Assembly (NCBI RefSeq): GCF_001436115.1
Contig: NZ_AYZQ01000004.1
Location: 62,001 to 126,000 of the forward strand
Source: Lacticaseibacillus brantae DSM 23927
Lineage (GTDB): Bacteria > Bacillota > Bacilli > Lactobacillales > Lactobacillaceae
Direction: 5' to 3'
Length of the DNA stretch: 64,000 nucleotides
Positions 51,835-63,344 of the stretch are shown piece by piece (the stretch's first letter is position 1; each line of letters starts with the position of its first letter). The notes below the pieces were generated by a model, which worked only from the letters and a program-made list of their open reading frames with translations, did not search any database and was not told where the DNA came from. The translations under genes were made by a program, and so were the position numbers.

Positions 51835-52557
51835 ATGAATATTTTGGCGCTTGAGACGTCTAATCAGGCAATGAGTGTCGCCGTGATGGCAGATTTAGAA
51901 GTCTTGGCCGAAATGACTTTGAATCGGAAACGCACCCACAGTGAGCAGCTGATGCCCACAATTGATACCTTATTGCAGCAAAGTGGTCTGACTGTTGAAG
52001 ACTTGAACCGCATCGTGGTTGCTGATGGACCAGGCTCATATACTGGCGTTCGGATTGCGGTGACCACGGGCAAAACGTTGGCTTACACCTTGGGTATTGA
52101 CCTAGTTGGCGTTTCTAGTTTAGCGGTGTTGGCGGCAAACATTCGAGATACGTCTGCAGTTATCGTCCCGGTCATGGATGCCAGGCGGCAAAATGTTTTC
52201 GCCGGTGGTTACCAGTGGCAAGCTGGTCAATTAATCAATGTCTTAGCGGACCAACATACGAGTTTAACGCAATTGTTGACCGCACTTAAGTTGTTGCAAC
52301 AACCTGTGATATTTGTCGGGCCGGATGCGCCTAAATTTCAGCAGGATATTTTTGCCACGCTGGGCAATCTGGCACACATCGCAGATCCCATCAGTCAATT
52401 ACCCCAAGCTAGCCGTGCTGGCGAACTGGGCATGACCGTCCAGCCGGTTTCTGTATTTGACTTCGTGCCGCGCTATTTACGATTGACAGAGGCAGAGACT
52501 AACTGGCTGAAAACTCATGATGAACGAGGACACCGACCATATGTGGAGAAAGTTTAA
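51835..52557 (+). CDS. tsaB: tRNA threonylcarbamoyladenosine biosynthesis protein TsaB
   Basis: The 240-residue ASKHA-fold protein pairs with TsaD in t6A37 synthesis. Segments NILALETSNQAMSVA, VADGPGSYTGVRIAVTTGKTLAYTLG and VVPVMDARRQNVFAGGY are typical. ATG 51835 follows ACGGAGA, with an extended -10 TGGTAAACT at 51794-51802. It is followed by rimI and tsaD. Confidence 0.94.
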   Translation: MNILALETSNQAMSVAVMADLEVLAEMTLNRKRTHSEQLMPTIDTLLQQSGLTVEDLNRIVVADGPGSYTGVRIAVTTGKTLAYTLGIDLVGVSSLAVLAANIRDTSAVIVPVMDARRQNVFAGGYQWQAGQLINVLADQHTSLTQLLTALKLLQQPVIFVGPDAPKFQQDIFATLGNLAHIADPISQLPQASRAGELGMTVQPVSVFDFVPRYLRLTEAETNWLKTHDERGHRPYVEKV

Positions 52558-53095
52558 AGCAATTTTCACCCAAGAATCAGCGGAAAGTTTAGCTCCAGAT
52601 CCAGTGACGATTGAGTTGCTAGGGACAACTTATCGGCTCCGGCCAATGACTGAACAGGATATTGACGCCGCCTTGGTGATTGAGCGGGAGATTTATCATG
52701 ATTTGCCTTGGGATCGCTTAGCTTTCATGTCTGAACTCCGCCGCGTCAGTCGCAATGTTTACTTGGTCTTAACCACACCTGAAGATGGGGTGGTGGCGTT
52801 TATTGGGAGTTGGTTCACCCAAAAAGAAGCCCATATTACAAATATCGCCGTAGCGCCAAGCTTTCAGCACCGCGGGATTGGTCGCTTCTTAATGCAATTG
52901 ATGCTCGATCGGGCCAAGGCTTATGGTAGCGAGAAGATGACACTGGAAGTACGGACCGATAATGAGGTCGCTAAACATTTATATACTCAGCTGGGTTTTC
53001 TGCCTGGCAAAATTAAGAAGGGCTATTATGTCAGCACCCATGGGGATGCACTCGACATGTGGCAGACGCTTGAAACGGAAGGAGACCAACAATGA
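52541..53095 (+). CDS. rimI: Ribosomal protein S18-alanine N-acetyltransferase RimI
   Basis: The 184-residue GNAT protein has the acetyl-CoA loop [21 protein letters not shown] and [19 protein letters not shown]. It acetylates the N-terminus of S18 in related bacteria. I prefer ATG 52541, 11 bases after GAGG; an ATG at 52517 has no ribosome site. It overlaps tsaB by 17 bases and tsaD by four, so the three are co-translated. Confidence 0.88.
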   Translation: MWRKFKAIFTQESAESLAPDPVTIELLGTTYRLRPMTEQDIDAALVIEREIYHDLPWDRLAFMSELRRVSRNVYLVLTTPEDGVVAFIGSWFTQKEAHITNIAVAPSFQHRGIGRFLMQLMLDRAKAYGSEKMTLEVRTDNEVAKHLYTQLGFLPGKIKKGYYVSTHGDALDMWQTLETEGDQQ

Positions 53096-54114
53096 GTGAA
53101 CGAGAACTAATTTTGGCGTTTGAGAGTAGTTGCGATGAAACCAGTGTGGCCGTGGTTGAAAATGGCGATACCATTCTAAGCAACATCATTGCCACCCAAA
53201 TTAATAGTCATCAACGGTTTGGTGGCGTTGTCCCAGAAGTCGCCAGTCGCCACCATGTGGAACAAATTACGTTAGTGATTGATGCAGCCCTCAAAGAAGC
53301 GGATGTGACATACGATGATTTGACCGCTGTTGCAGTCACATATGGTCCTGGGTTAGTCGGTTCCTTACTCATTGGGGTGTCTGCGGCTAAGGCAATTGCA
53401 TTTGCCCATCATTTACCACTTATTCCTGTCAATCATATGGCTGGGCACATCTATGCAGCGCGCTTTGTCAAGCCATTAGTGTATCCTTTATTGGCATTAC
53501 TCGTCTCGGGTGGCCACACCGAATTAGTCTATATGCCAAGCGCAGGCCACTTTGAAATTGTGGGAGATACGCGAGACGATGCCGCTGGGGAGGCATACGA
53601 CAAGGTTGGCCGAGTCCTTGGTGTCCCTTATCCTGCCGGCAAGGAAATTGATCGCCTAGCCCATTTGGGTCAAGATACCTTTAATTTCCCCCGGGCCATG
53701 GATAAGGAAGATAACCTCGACTTCAGTTTCAGTGGGTTAAAGTCGGCCTTTATCAATACCGTGCACCATGCTGATCAAATTGGCGAAAGCTTGAGCCGCG
53801 AAGATTTGGCCGCCAGCTTTCAGGCCGCCGTCGTTGATGTTCTAGTGCATAAGACAACGAAGGCGCTGGACGAATTCCCAGTTAAGCAGTTAGTTTTGGC
53901 TGGCGGAGTTGCGGCCAATCAGGGCCTACGGGAAGCGCTCCAAAATACGCTTGCTGACGCATTTCCTGACATTGAACTGGTTGTGCCACCTGTTCGTTTG
54001 ACGGGTGACAATGGCGCAATGGTAGGGGCTGCGGCGCATATTGAGTTAGAAAAACAGCATTTTGCCGATGAAAGCCTTAATGCTGTTCCCGGACTCAGTT
54101 TTGCGCATGCCTAG
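53092..54114 (+). CDS. tsaD: tRNA threonylcarbamoyladenosine transferase TsaD
   Basis: The 340-residue Kae1/Qri7-type enzyme transfers the threonylcarbamoyl group to A37 of ANN-decoding tRNAs. [27 protein letters not shown], the metal-binding [21 protein letters not shown] and [16 protein letters not shown] are present. ATG overlaps the rimI stop (ATGA). It is followed by a terminator. Confidence 0.95.
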   Translation: MSERELILAFESSCDETSVAVVENGDTILSNIIATQINSHQRFGGVVPEVASRHHVEQITLVIDAALKEADVTYDDLTAVAVTYGPGLVGSLLIGVSAAKAIAFAHHLPLIPVNHMAGHIYAARFVKPLVYPLLALLVSGGHTELVYMPSAGHFEIVGDTRDDAAGEAYDKVGRVLGVPYPAGKEIDRLAHLGQDTFNFPRAMDKEDNLDFSFSGLKSAFINTVHHADQIGESLSREDLAASFQAAVVDVLVHKTTKALDEFPVKQLVLAGGVAANQGLREALQNTLADAFPDIELVVPPVRLTGDNGAMVGAAAHIELEKQHFADESLNAVPGLSFAHA

Positions 54115-54137
54115 GTGGTTAAAATTTTGAAGAGAAT

Positions 54138-54176
54138 AAAAAAACATCCGTTCTGAATGGAAACGGATGTTTTTTT
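54138..54176 (+). terminator. Intrinsic terminator after tsaD
   Basis: AAAAAACATCCGTT...AACGGATGTTTTTTT. Confidence 0.85.
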
Positions 54177-54215
54177 GCATTTAAAAGGATTTGGCGATGT
54201 TTTCAATAACCCTGA

Positions 54216-54244
54216 TTGACTTCACATCTTGAGCACGTTATCAT
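54216..54244 (+). promoter_or_regulatory. Promoter of the orphan PTS IIB gene
   Basis: TTGACT (54216-54221), 17 bases, TATCAT (54239-54244). Confidence 0.65.
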
Positions 54245-54255
54245 AAATTTATAGA

Positions 54256-54273
54256 TGAAACCGTTTACGGTTT
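54256..54273 (+). promoter_or_regulatory. cre-like operator downstream of the IIB promoter
   Basis: TGAAACCGTTTACG (54256-54269) matches 13 of 14 positions of the TGWAANCGNTNWCA cre consensus. AAACCG-TTTA-CGGTTT (54258-54273) is a dyad. It sits just after the predicted start, a repressing position for CcpA. Confidence 0.6.
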
Positions 54274-54300
54274 TGATAATTTTGAAGGAGATTAGAGATT

Positions 54301-54618
54301 ATGGCTGATAAAACGATTATGTTAGTGTGCGCGGCAGGGATGTCGACCAGCATGCTCGTTCAACGGATGCAAAAAGCAGCAGAGGCTGATGGCATCACGG
54401 CGAATATCTTCGCCACTGGCGCCTCAGATGCCGATACCAAGTTGGCTGAGAACGATGTCGATGTCCTTTTACTCGGCCCGCAAGTACGTTTCATGGAAAG
54501 CCAGTTCAAAAGTAAGTTAGAACCGCAAAACATTCCTGTTGAAGTAATTGATATGCGTGCCTATGGCATGATGGATGGGGAAAAGGTGTTACAACAAGCC
54601 ATGGCCCTGACTAAGTAA
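54301..54618 (+). CDS. PTS lactose/cellobiose-type IIB component, orphan
   Basis: The 105-residue protein is a PTS EIIB of the lactose/cellobiose family: MLVCAAGMSTSMLVQRM holds the phospho-accepting Cys10, and DVDVLLLGPQVRFM is typical. No IIA, IIC or glycosidase gene lies beside it; neighbours are tsaD and an ABC-F gene. It may donate phosphate to a IIC elsewhere, or act in regulation. ATG follows GAAGGAGA. Promoter and cre-like site lie upstream. Confidence 0.9.
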   Translation: MADKTIMLVCAAGMSTSMLVQRMQKAAEADGITANIFATGASDADTKLAENDVDVLLLGPQVRFMESQFKSKLEPQNIPVEVIDMRAYGMMDGEKVLQQAMALTK

Positions 54619-54657
54619 AAAAGCTCTGACTAACCCAAAGGTTGGTCAGAGCTTTTT
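54617..54657. terminator. Bidirectional terminator
   Basis: AAAAAGCTCTGAC and GTCAGAGCTTTTT arms, with CTAACC/GGTTGG pairing inside, between convergent genes. Confidence 0.8.
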
Positions 54658-54660
54658 GCG

Positions 54661-56583
54661 TTATTGCATGGCTTCAAGTGCTAAACTTTTTTCTTCCCAC
54701 TGGTGCTCCGTCTCGGCCATTTGGGCGTTGACGGCATCTAGGTCATCTTGCAAACGCTGCATTTTTTGATAGTCAGTGAGGACATCGTCGGCGGTCATTT
54801 GAGTTTGGATGACATCGGCCTTTGACTCCAAATCGTTCAGTTGGGCTTCAAGTTGGTCGACTTCTCGCTGTAGTTTCCGCTGTTGGCGCTGATCTTCTTT
54901 AGACTGTTGGTAAGCAACGGCTGCTTGGGCGGGTGCGGCCGTTGTTTCGGTGGTATCAGCCTCAGCGACGGCTTGTTGTTCAGCCAGCTTCTCTTGGTAG
55001 TAGTCCCAATCACCAAGATAGGTCTGACTGCCATCAGGGCTAATAGCAATAATCTGGGTCGCCAGCTGATTGATAAAGTACCGGTCATGCGAAACAAATA
55101 AGACAGTGCCATCAAAATCAGCCAAGGCCGATTCTAGCACTTCCTTACTATTGATATCTAAATGATTGGTCGGTTCATCAAGAATCAAGAAGTTATCGTG
55201 GTTCATGGCCAACTTAGTCAGTTCGAGACGGGCTTTTTGACCACCAGACAGGGAAGCAACCGATTTTTGAACATCGTTTTCGTCGAATAAGAAGGCGGCT
55301 AAAATGCCACGGATGTCTTTTTCAGGTGTGGTCACATGGTCATCCCAAATTTCTGATAAAACCGTCTTGTTGAGATGCAGTTGGGTCTGATCCTGATCAT
55401 AGTACCCGGTGAGCACATTAGCGCCAAACTTGGCCGAACCGGCTAGGAAAGGAATTTGACCAAGAATGCTTTTGAGTAAGGTCGATTTGCCGACCCCATT
55501 AGGCCCGATGATGGCGATACGGTCGAATTTCTTCACTTTAAAGTTAATAGGACCGGCCATCGGTGCGTCTGCTTCATAGCCCACGGTGGCATCATCGACG
55601 CTGAGGACCTCATTGCCGCTTGGCTTATCCGGGGTGAAGCGGAAGTGGACGCGTTGGTTATCATTGATTGGGCGATCGAGGACATCCATTTTTTCGAGCT
55701 GCTTACGACGACTTTGTGCCTGTTTGGTGGTGCTGGCGCGAACGATATTTTTGTCGACAAAAGTTTGAAGCTTATCAATTTCGGCTTGTTGTTTTTCGTA
55801 AGCTTTCCAGGCCAAAGCTTGACGATCAGCCTTTTGCTTGAGATAGCCTGAATAGTTGGTATTGTAATGTTCCGCGTGGTGCTGGGTAATTTCATAGATT
55901 TCCGTGACAACATGATCAAGGAAATACTGGTCATGACTCACTGTGAGGACGGCACCCGCATAATTCTTGAGATAGTTTTCCAGCCACCCTAACGTATCAA
56001 TATCAAGATGGTTTGTTGGTTCGTCTAGAATAATCAGGTCCGGCCGTTCGAGCAGTAGCTTCGCTAAAGCGAGTCGACTCCGTTCACCACCTGAAAGATT
56101 GTGAATTGGCATGTCGTAAGTTTCCTCGTCGAACTTAAAGCCATGGAGGACATTGCGAATTTCAGCTTGGTAGCCGTAGCCGTTCTGCTCAGCAAAATCG
56201 TGTTGCAATTGATCATATTGTTTCATGACGCCATCAAGATCTGCCGTGGTGGGATCGGCAATGGCGGCTTCTAGCTCGTGCATCCGAGTCTCCATCGCCA
56301 TTAAGGGCTCGAATACTGTCAGCATTTCATCAAAAATAGAGCGACTAGAATCCAGCCCCGAATCCTGGGCTAAATAGCCGAGTGTCGCTGATTTGCTCAT
56401 GGTGACTTGGCCACTGTCTGGCGGATTCACACCGGCAAGAATCTCAAGTAAACTGGTTTTACCAACCCCATTAGGGCCGACGAGACCAATGCGAGAGTGG
56501 TCTTGGACCTCAAGATTAACCCGGCTGAATAGCTCATGCCCGTCGAAGCTGCGACCAACCTGTTGCGCTTGGAGAATAATCAC
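54661..56583 (-). CDS. ABC-F family ATPase (YdiF-like)
   Basis: The 640-residue soluble protein has two ABC domains in tandem: Walker A GPNGVGKTS and GPNGVGKST, signature LSGGERSR and LSGGQKAR, and Walker B ILDEPTNHLD in both. The ABC-F linker lies between (about residues 230-310). The C-terminal 90 residues are a charged coiled coil. It lacks membrane helices, so it is an ABC-F translation factor or ribosome-protection type. Position between tsaD and rex is that of ydiF in Bacillus. Confidence 0.9.
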   Translation of the reverse strand: MIILQAQQVGRSFDGHELFSRVNLEVQDHSRIGLVGPNGVGKTSLLEILAGVNPPDSGQVTMSKSATLGYLAQDSGLDSSRSIFDEMLTVFEPLMAMETRMHELEAAIADPTTADLDGVMKQYDQLQHDFAEQNGYGYQAEIRNVLHGFKFDEETYDMPIHNLSGGERSRLALAKLLLERPDLIILDEPTNHLDIDTLGWLENYLKNYAGAVLTVSHDQYFLDHVVTEIYEITQHHAEHYNTNYSGYLKQKADRQALAWKAYEKQQAEIDKLQTFVDKNIVRASTTKQAQSRRKQLEKMDVLDRPINDNQRVHFRFTPDKPSGNEVLSVDDATVGYEADAPMAGPINFKVKKFDRIAIIGPNGVGKSTLLKSILGQIPFLAGSAKFGANVLTGYYDQDQTQLHLNKTVLSEIWDDHVTTPEKDIRGILAAFLFDENDVQKSVASLSGGQKARLELTKLAMNHDNFLILDEPTNHLDINSKEVLESALADFDGTVLFVSHDRYFINQLATQIIAISPDGSQTYLGDWDYYQEKLAEQQAVAEADTTETTAAPAQAAVAYQQSKEDQRQQRKLQREVDQLEAQLNDLESKADVIQTQMTADDVLTDYQKMQRLQDDLDAVNAQMAETEHQWEEKSLALEAMQ

Positions 56584-56771
56584 TGTTCACCCTTCTTCCG
56601 AAATCGTTATTACGTTTCAATATATCATATTTCTGGCTAAGAATATGTGAAAAAAACTGAACAATCTAAGCGAGTTTGCTTGCGCTTGGGCTTGCGACCC
56701 GCTATTCTTATTCTATGAGTAAGCCAACGACTTCACAAGTTCGGCGGCAAAAAAGATGAGGAGGAACGTGT

Positions 56772-57449
56772 ATGGCTGAAGCAATCATTCCAAAAGCAAC
56801 AGCAAAGCGGCTCCCACTGTATTATCGGTATCTGAACTTCTTAGCGAATTCAGGCACAACCAAGGTCTCTTCGACAGAATTGTCTGAAGCAGTTAAGGTT
56901 GATTCAGCGACGATACGGCGGGACTTTTCGTACTTCGGTGCCCTCGGTAAACGGGGTTACGGGTACGATGTCGTTGATTTACTGAAATTCTTTAAGAAGA
57001 TTTTGAATCAAGACCGCTTAACCAGTGTTGGGTTAGTTGGTGTAGGTAATTTGGGGCATGCCTTACTGAACTACAATTTCCGGCAAGCGAATAACATTCG
57101 CATTAGTGCGGCTTTTGATTTGAATCCAGACTTAGCGGGGACCATCCAAAGTGGGGTGCCGGTTTATCCGATGACCGATATGGTCAAGCAGTTGAAGGAA
57201 CAACAAATTGAGATTGTGATTTTAACTGTGCCAACCGATGCGGCCCAGGGGATTACGGATGATTTGGTCGCAGCGGGCATCAAGGGAATTATGAACTTCA
57301 CACCATTGCGCATTTCGGTGCCCGATTATGTGCGGGTGCAAAATGTCGACTTGGCGACAGAATTACAAACGTTAATCTATTTCCTTGAACACTATGGGCC
57401 AACGTTGAAAGACACCGAAAACACCACTGATACACCGGTTAACGATTAG
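56772..57449 (+). CDS. rex: Redox-sensing transcriptional repressor Rex
   Basis: The 225-residue regulator has a winged-helix N-terminus ([41 protein letters not shown]) and a Rossmann domain ([16 protein letters not shown]). It represses fermentation genes until NADH rises relative to NAD. ATG follows GAGGAACG. I see no clear Rex box at its own promoter; the sequence-level link to the EET region is only suggestive. Confidence 0.94.
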   Translation: MAEAIIPKATAKRLPLYYRYLNFLANSGTTKVSSTELSEAVKVDSATIRRDFSYFGALGKRGYGYDVVDLLKFFKKILNQDRLTSVGLVGVGNLGHALLNYNFRQANNIRISAAFDLNPDLAGTIQSGVPVYPMTDMVKQLKEQQIEIVILTVPTDAAQGITDDLVAAGIKGIMNFTPLRISVPDYVRVQNVDLATELQTLIYFLEHYGPTLKDTENTTDTPVND

Positions 57450-57460
57450 TCGGTTCAGTA

Positions 57461-57520
57461 AACAAAACAAGAGGCTGTGACAATCCTTACGGGATATGTC
57501 ACAGCCTCTTGTTTTGTTTA
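57461..57520. terminator. Long bidirectional terminator
   Basis: A stem of over 20 pairs: AACAAAACAAGAGGCTGTGA with TCACAGCCTCTTGTTTTGTT. It separates convergent rex and the LCP gene. Confidence 0.85.
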
Positions 57521-57539
57521 GCAGTTATCATACCAATGA

Positions 57540-58598
57540 CTAATTTTCGGGCACGTAGATGGTATAGACCTGATCTTGATTGCCATCAAATTTGAAATCG
57601 ATGTTAGCTTTGTTTTCGCGCGTATTTTGGTTGTAAATGGTTTCTGTTTGCAAGCCTAAAGCTGTGCGAAGCTTGTTGGAAACCCGCTGTAATTCAGCAG
57701 TAGAAGCAATCTGATAAGACGAGGGGCCCGGATAGACCCAAGCACCTTGACCAGCGAGGTGATCCGATTTGATGGTCGAGGCGGCATCACGATAGTTCTG
57801 GAAGACGCCCAACATATCATTGAAGCTCAAGTTAGTGGCGATGTTCTTGGACAAGGTGCTTAACAGCTCCGAGAAGTTCCCCAGAGTATCCATCGAAACT
57901 GCCTTTTTGAGGATGGCCTTAATCACTTGTTGCTGCCGCTCCTGACGACCGTAATCACCCTTAGGATCTTCATAGCGCATCCGGGCGTAAACCAAGGCCA
58001 TCCGGCCATTGAGATGCATTGGTCCTTTCGTAAAGTGTTCATTATTGGTGTGATGACTGGTGAAGCTAAACGGCACATCGACATCAATCCCACCAACGGC
58101 GTTCACAACTTTTTCTAAGGCACCCATGTTAATAGTGAGAAAGTATTTGATGGGAACATTGACCAGTTTGGAAACCGTATTAATGGCCATGTCTGAACCG
58201 CCAACGTTATAGGCGGCGTTGATCTTTTGCATATTGAAGGTTTTCGTGCCAATCAGTTGGGCGGCGGTATCACGCGGCACGCTGACTAAAGTAGTCTGCT
58301 TCTTCTGCGGATTAACGACCGCGATGATCATCGTATCAGAATTTCCTTTGTCAATCCGTCCGTCAGCCCCTGTATCAACACCCAAGAGGAGGGCCGCAAA
58401 CGGCTTCTTGTCTTGGATTTCCGTGGCTACCTTCCCATTGGCAAGGCGGTAGGTATCGCCGAGGGCATATTTTGTTTGGCTATACAAGCGAAGCGCATAA
58501 GTGCCAGCTGTGAAAAAGCCCAGCACTAAGACCAATAACCAGATTCGTCCCCAAGGCCGCTTTTGCGGTTGCTGGCGACGCGACATGCGACTTTCCAT
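57540..58598 (-). CDS. LytR-CpsA-Psr (LCP) family protein
   Basis: The 352-residue protein has a short basic cytoplasmic tail, one membrane helix (IWLLVLVLGFFTAGTYAL) and an external LCP domain: FAALLLGVDTGA, SDTMIIAVVNPQKKQTTLVSVPRDT, INAAYNVGG, VNAVGGIDVDVP and RMRYEDPKGDYGRQERQQ. LCP enzymes join teichoic acid or polysaccharide to peptidoglycan. ATG 58598 follows AAAGGAGC. The substrate polymer is not shown by context. Confidence 0.9.
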   Translation of the reverse strand: MESRMSRRQQPQKRPWGRIWLLVLVLGFFTAGTYALRLYSQTKYALGDTYRLANGKVATEIQDKKPFAALLLGVDTGADGRIDKGNSDTMIIAVVNPQKKQTTLVSVPRDTAAQLIGTKTFNMQKINAAYNVGGSDMAINTVSKLVNVPIKYFLTINMGALEKVVNAVGGIDVDVPFSFTSHHTNNEHFTKGPMHLNGRMALVYARMRYEDPKGDYGRQERQQQVIKAILKKAVSMDTLGNFSELLSTLSKNIATNLSFNDMLGVFQNYRDAASTIKSDHLAGQGAWVYPGPSSYQIASTAELQRVSNKLRTALGLQTETIYNQNTRENKANIDFKFDGNQDQVYTIYVPEN

Positions 58599-58698
58599 AA
58601 CGTGCTCCTTTGAAGAAATAGAATAGTTAGAGCATACCGCGAAAAAGTCTCTTTTCGCAACGCTTTACGAATAAGTTAAGAAATGTTTTGGCTGAGGG

Positions 58699-58765
58699 TT
58701 GCTTTTGCTGCCTAAACTGAGTATTATAAAAGTCGTGGTTAGCACTTAAAGAGTCAGAGTGCTAA
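58699..58765 (+). promoter_or_regulatory. groESL promoter with CIRCE operator
   Basis: TTGCTT (58699-58704), 17 bases, TATTAT (58722-58727). CIRCE follows at 58739-58765: TTAGCACTT-N9-GAGTGCTAA, with one mismatch from the TTAGCACTC consensus in the left arm. HrcA would bind it; hrcA is not in the window. Confidence 0.92.
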
Positions 58766-58794
58766 ATTCAATTTTTCTATCTGGAGGGATTGCC

Positions 58795-59079
58795 GTGTTA
58801 AAGCCATTAGGAGATCGTGTCATTGTTCAAGTTGTTGAGGATCAAGAAGAAACCGTTGGTGGGATTGTTCTTGCAAGCAACGCCAAGGAAAAGCCACAAT
58901 CTGGCAAGGTTGTCGCTGTCGGTGAAGGGGCGTTAAGTCCTGAAGGCAAGCGGTTGCCAATGTCAGTTAAAGTGGGCGACACGGTTTTATATGACAAGTA
59001 TGCCGGATCTGAAGTGAAATACGAGGGTGAAGATTACCTGGTATTGCACGATAAAGATTTAATGGCAATTGCCGACTAA
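58795..59079 (+). CDS. groES: Co-chaperonin GroES
   Basis: The 94-residue co-chaperonin starts at GTG 58795, six bases after TGGAGGGA; earlier in-frame codons overlap the [17 protein letters not shown], the mobile loop [18 protein letters not shown] and [16 protein letters not shown] are typical. It caps the GroEL ring during folding. It is followed by groEL after 28 bases. Confidence 0.96.
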   Translation: MLKPLGDRVIVQVVEDQEETVGGIVLASNAKEKPQSGKVVAVGEGALSPEGKRLPMSVKVGDTVLYDKYAGSEVKYEGEDYLVLHDKDLMAIAD

Positions 59080-59104
59080 CAAATACTAAATTTTGAGGTG
59101 ATAA

Positions 59105-60739
<1,635 letters not shown>

Positions 60740-60763
60740 TCCGCATCAATTTAATAACAATGG

Positions 60764-60803
60764 GAGCTTGTGATGATGCGTCAACTGTCACAGGCTCTTT
60801 TTG
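60764..60803 (+). terminator. Intrinsic terminator after groEL
   Basis: GAGCTTGTGA...TCACAGGCTC, then TTTTT. Confidence 0.75.
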
Positions 60804-60863
60804 TCGAATAGAGCGGCTGCTGTTTCCCTAAATGTGGGTCAAGTTGGTACAATATAGGTACGC

Positions 60864-60882
60864 CGACGCGAAGATTGCGTCG
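60864..60882 (+). repeat. 5' untranslated hairpin before the DUF1827 gene
   Basis: CGACGC, seven-base loop, GCGTCG. It lies between a TACAAT -10-like box (60848-60853) and the ribosome site. Confidence 0.4.
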
Positions 60883-60905
60883 CCATCCAAAGGAGGATGA
60901 CTATC

Positions 60906-61265
60906 TTGAAATTAATTGAAAACCCGATTCGTTTAAATGCTAGTTTGCACAAAATGATTCCGTACACGGTGCGCCATTTGTATGGTAAGCAACCCATTAA
61001 GCTGTATCGCAATTACACGCTGGGAGCGACGCATGTTTATTACATCGATGCGTTCAATCGGATTGATGTGGTCATGACCAATACCCACCGCAATATTAAG
61101 CAGGATCAAGTGGATTTCGTTGTTGAACGACTATTCCCAGATGTTGCCGTAGATGAATTAACCATTGACCAATTAGCCAAGGCTGAAATTGAGAGCGAAG
61201 TTCATCACAAGCTGAAGGTAAAAGACCTCGTTATTATCAGTCAATCGAAGGCTCAAACCGCCTAG
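60906..61265 (+). CDS. DUF1827-like protein
   Basis: The 119-residue protein begins MKLIENPIRLNASLHKMI and contains HVYYIDAFNRIDVVMTNTHRNIKQDQVDFVVERLF, which resembles the DUF1827 family of Lactobacillales. No motif points to a function. I start at TTG 60906, nine bases after AAAGGAGG; the ATG at 60897 sits directly against that site. It stands alone between groESL and kimA. Confidence 0.65.
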   Translation: MKLIENPIRLNASLHKMIPYTVRHLYGKQPIKLYRNYTLGATHVYYIDAFNRIDVVMTNTHRNIKQDQVDFVVERLFPDVAVDELTIDQLAKAEIESEVHHKLKVKDLVIISQSKAQTA

Positions 61266-61380
61266 AAATCAAGCTTTACGGCGACTTCAAAGAATTTTGC
61301 CGGTTGGCATAGTATTTCACACGCGGTTGGAGTAGAATTGCTTTCATTGGGTTACAATTCCTGATAGGAGTAGAAATATT

Positions 61381-63213
61381 ATGTCACAATTAAAACGCGT
61401 CCTTGTTGGCCGGCCATTGAAGTCGTCTGAAGAGGGCGGGCAAAAATTAAGTAAGTTTAAAGCGCTGGCAATGCTTTCGTCAGATGCCTTGTCATCAGTG
61501 GCGTATGGGACTGAACAAATTGTTCTGGTCTTAACGACTTTGTCAGCCGCAGCTATTTGGTATTCATTACCAATTGCTGCTTTTGTTTTGATTTTGCTGG
61601 TGTCTTTGACGTTGTCCTACCGGCAAATTATTCACGCGTACCCCAGTGGGGGTGGCGCGTATGTCGTCTCCAGTGAGAACCTCGGCAAGAACTCTGGTTT
61701 AGTGGCCGGGGGTTCATTACTGATTGACTACATGTTAACCGTGTCAGTCTCGGTGTCAGCGGGGGCCGAAGCCATTACTTCGGCGATTCCCGCTTTGTAC
61801 GGCCATCAGGTCGCCATTTCGCTGATTATCATCTTGGTCTTGACGGCCATGAACTTACGAGGCATGAGCGAGTCCGCTTCATTCCTTATGGTCCCAGTGT
61901 ACCTGTTCGTGATTGTCATGACGGCTATGATTATCTGGGGGTTATGGCAGGTGGCCACTGGTGCGATTCCATTTAAGGCGACCTCGCTTGTTGGCGCGGC
62001 AGTGCCAGGGATTTCGATGGCCTTGATTTTCCGGGCGTTCTCTAGTGGCTCCAGCTCCTTAACCGGGGTGGAAGCGATTAGTAACGCGGTCCCATTCTTC
62101 AAAAAGCCCCGTGAAAAGAATGCAGCTGGCACGTTAGCCATTATGGCCGCAATCCTGGGCTTCTTCTTTGCTGGGATTACTTTCCTGAACTACTGGTATG
62201 GGATTGTGCCACAAGCCAAAGTCACTGTGCTGTCACAAGTGGCCAAAGCGACCTTTGGTGGTGGCGGTGTGATGTATTACGTCGTGCAAATTGCGACCGC
62301 GTTAATCTTGGCAGTCGCTGCTAATACTGGGTTCTCAGCGTTCCCTGTCTTGGCTTTTAACCTTGCTAAAGACAAGTTCATGCCCCATATGTATATGGAC
62401 CGTGGTGATCGCCTAGGTTATTCCAATGGGATTTTAACTTTAGCGATTGGCTCAGCCATTCTGATTACTATTTTCCAAGGGAGCACTGAACGGTTGATTC
62501 CGTTGTATGCGGTCGGCGTGTTCATTCCGTTCACATTATCGCAAACCGGGATGATTGTTCATTGGTGGCGCCATCGTGATAAGGGTTGGATTGGTAAGAG
62601 CATTGCCAATTTCACCGGTGCTTTCATCTCCTTTGTCATTTTGCTCATTTTGTTTGTTTATCGGTTGCCTGACATCTGGCCTTTCTTCCTATTGATGCCA
62701 GCGCTGATTTACCTGTTCTATAAAATCCACAAGCATTATCAAAATGTGGCTGAGCAATTGCGCTTACCAGATACGGACGTCGCGATGCACGAATATGACG
62801 GCAGTACGGTGATTGTCTTAGTCGGCAATGTCACTCGGGTGACGCGAGGGGCGCTCAATTACGCGCAGTCTATCGGGGATTATGTCATTGCCATGCACGT
62901 TTCCATGGATGAAAATCCTGGTAAGGAACAAGAGACGCAAAATGAATTTAAAGAGGATTTCCCAAATGTCCGGTTTGTCGATGTGCATTCATCGTATCGG
63001 TCAATTGAAGGGCCTGTCATTCGTTTCGTCGATATCATTGCGCGCAACGCTGAAAAACGTAATTTCACCACAACGGTGTTGATTCCGCAATTTACGCCGC
63101 GCAAACCTTGGCAGAACATCCTGCATAACCAAACCAGTTTGAGACTGCGGGCGGCCTTTGCAAATCGTGAAAACATTATTCTATCTACGTATAGTTACCA
63201 TCTTAAGAAGTAA
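61381..63213 (+). CDS. kimA: KimA-like APC-family potassium importer
   Basis: The 610-residue APC-superfamily protein resembles KimA (YdaO): [28 protein letters not shown] near the N-terminus, [34 protein letters not shown], about 12 helices, and a cytoplasmic C-terminal domain from about residue 460. KimA imports potassium and is inhibited by c-di-AMP. The 115-bp leader has no room for a c-di-AMP riboswitch, but holds GAATTG-N14-CAATTC (61335-61360). The gene for a c-di-AMP receptor, darA, lies at 46678. Confidence 0.85.
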   Translation: MSQLKRVLVGRPLKSSEEGGQKLSKFKALAMLSSDALSSVAYGTEQIVLVLTTLSAAAIWYSLPIAAFVLILLVSLTLSYRQIIHAYPSGGGAYVVSSENLGKNSGLVAGGSLLIDYMLTVSVSVSAGAEAITSAIPALYGHQVAISLIIILVLTAMNLRGMSESASFLMVPVYLFVIVMTAMIIWGLWQVATGAIPFKATSLVGAAVPGISMALIFRAFSSGSSSLTGVEAISNAVPFFKKPREKNAAGTLAIMAAILGFFFAGITFLNYWYGIVPQAKVTVLSQVAKATFGGGGVMYYVVQIATALILAVAANTGFSAFPVLAFNLAKDKFMPHMYMDRGDRLGYSNGILTLAIGSAILITIFQGSTERLIPLYAVGVFIPFTLSQTGMIVHWWRHRDKGWIGKSIANFTGAFISFVILLILFVYRLPDIWPFFLLMPALIYLFYKIHKHYQNVAEQLRLPDTDVAMHEYDGSTVIVLVGNVTRVTRGALNYAQSIGDYVIAMHVSMDENPGKEQETQNEFKEDFPNVRFVDVHSSYRSIEGPVIRFVDIIARNAEKRNFTTTVLIPQFTPRKPWQNILHNQTSLRLRAAFANRENIILSTYSYHLKK

Positions 63214-63216
63214 TTC

Positions 63217-63262
63217 AAAAAGGCTTACCAGCTGCCCATCAGGGTGGTGGCAGGCCTTTTTG
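63217..63262 (+). terminator. Intrinsic terminator after kimA
   Basis: AAAAAGGC...GGCCTTTTT outer arms with GCCC/GGGT pairing inside. Confidence 0.65.
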
Positions 63263-63344
63263 CGTGGGCCGGTCACGGCTTTGCATAAGTGCGGCTCGGT
63301 TGGTAAAATGGTCAGAGAAAGTCAAACGAAAATGGGTGAAATGG

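Noticed and set aside
61266-61380. c-di-AMP (ydaO) riboswitch before kimA
   Set aside because: The gap is too short and lacks the conserved core.
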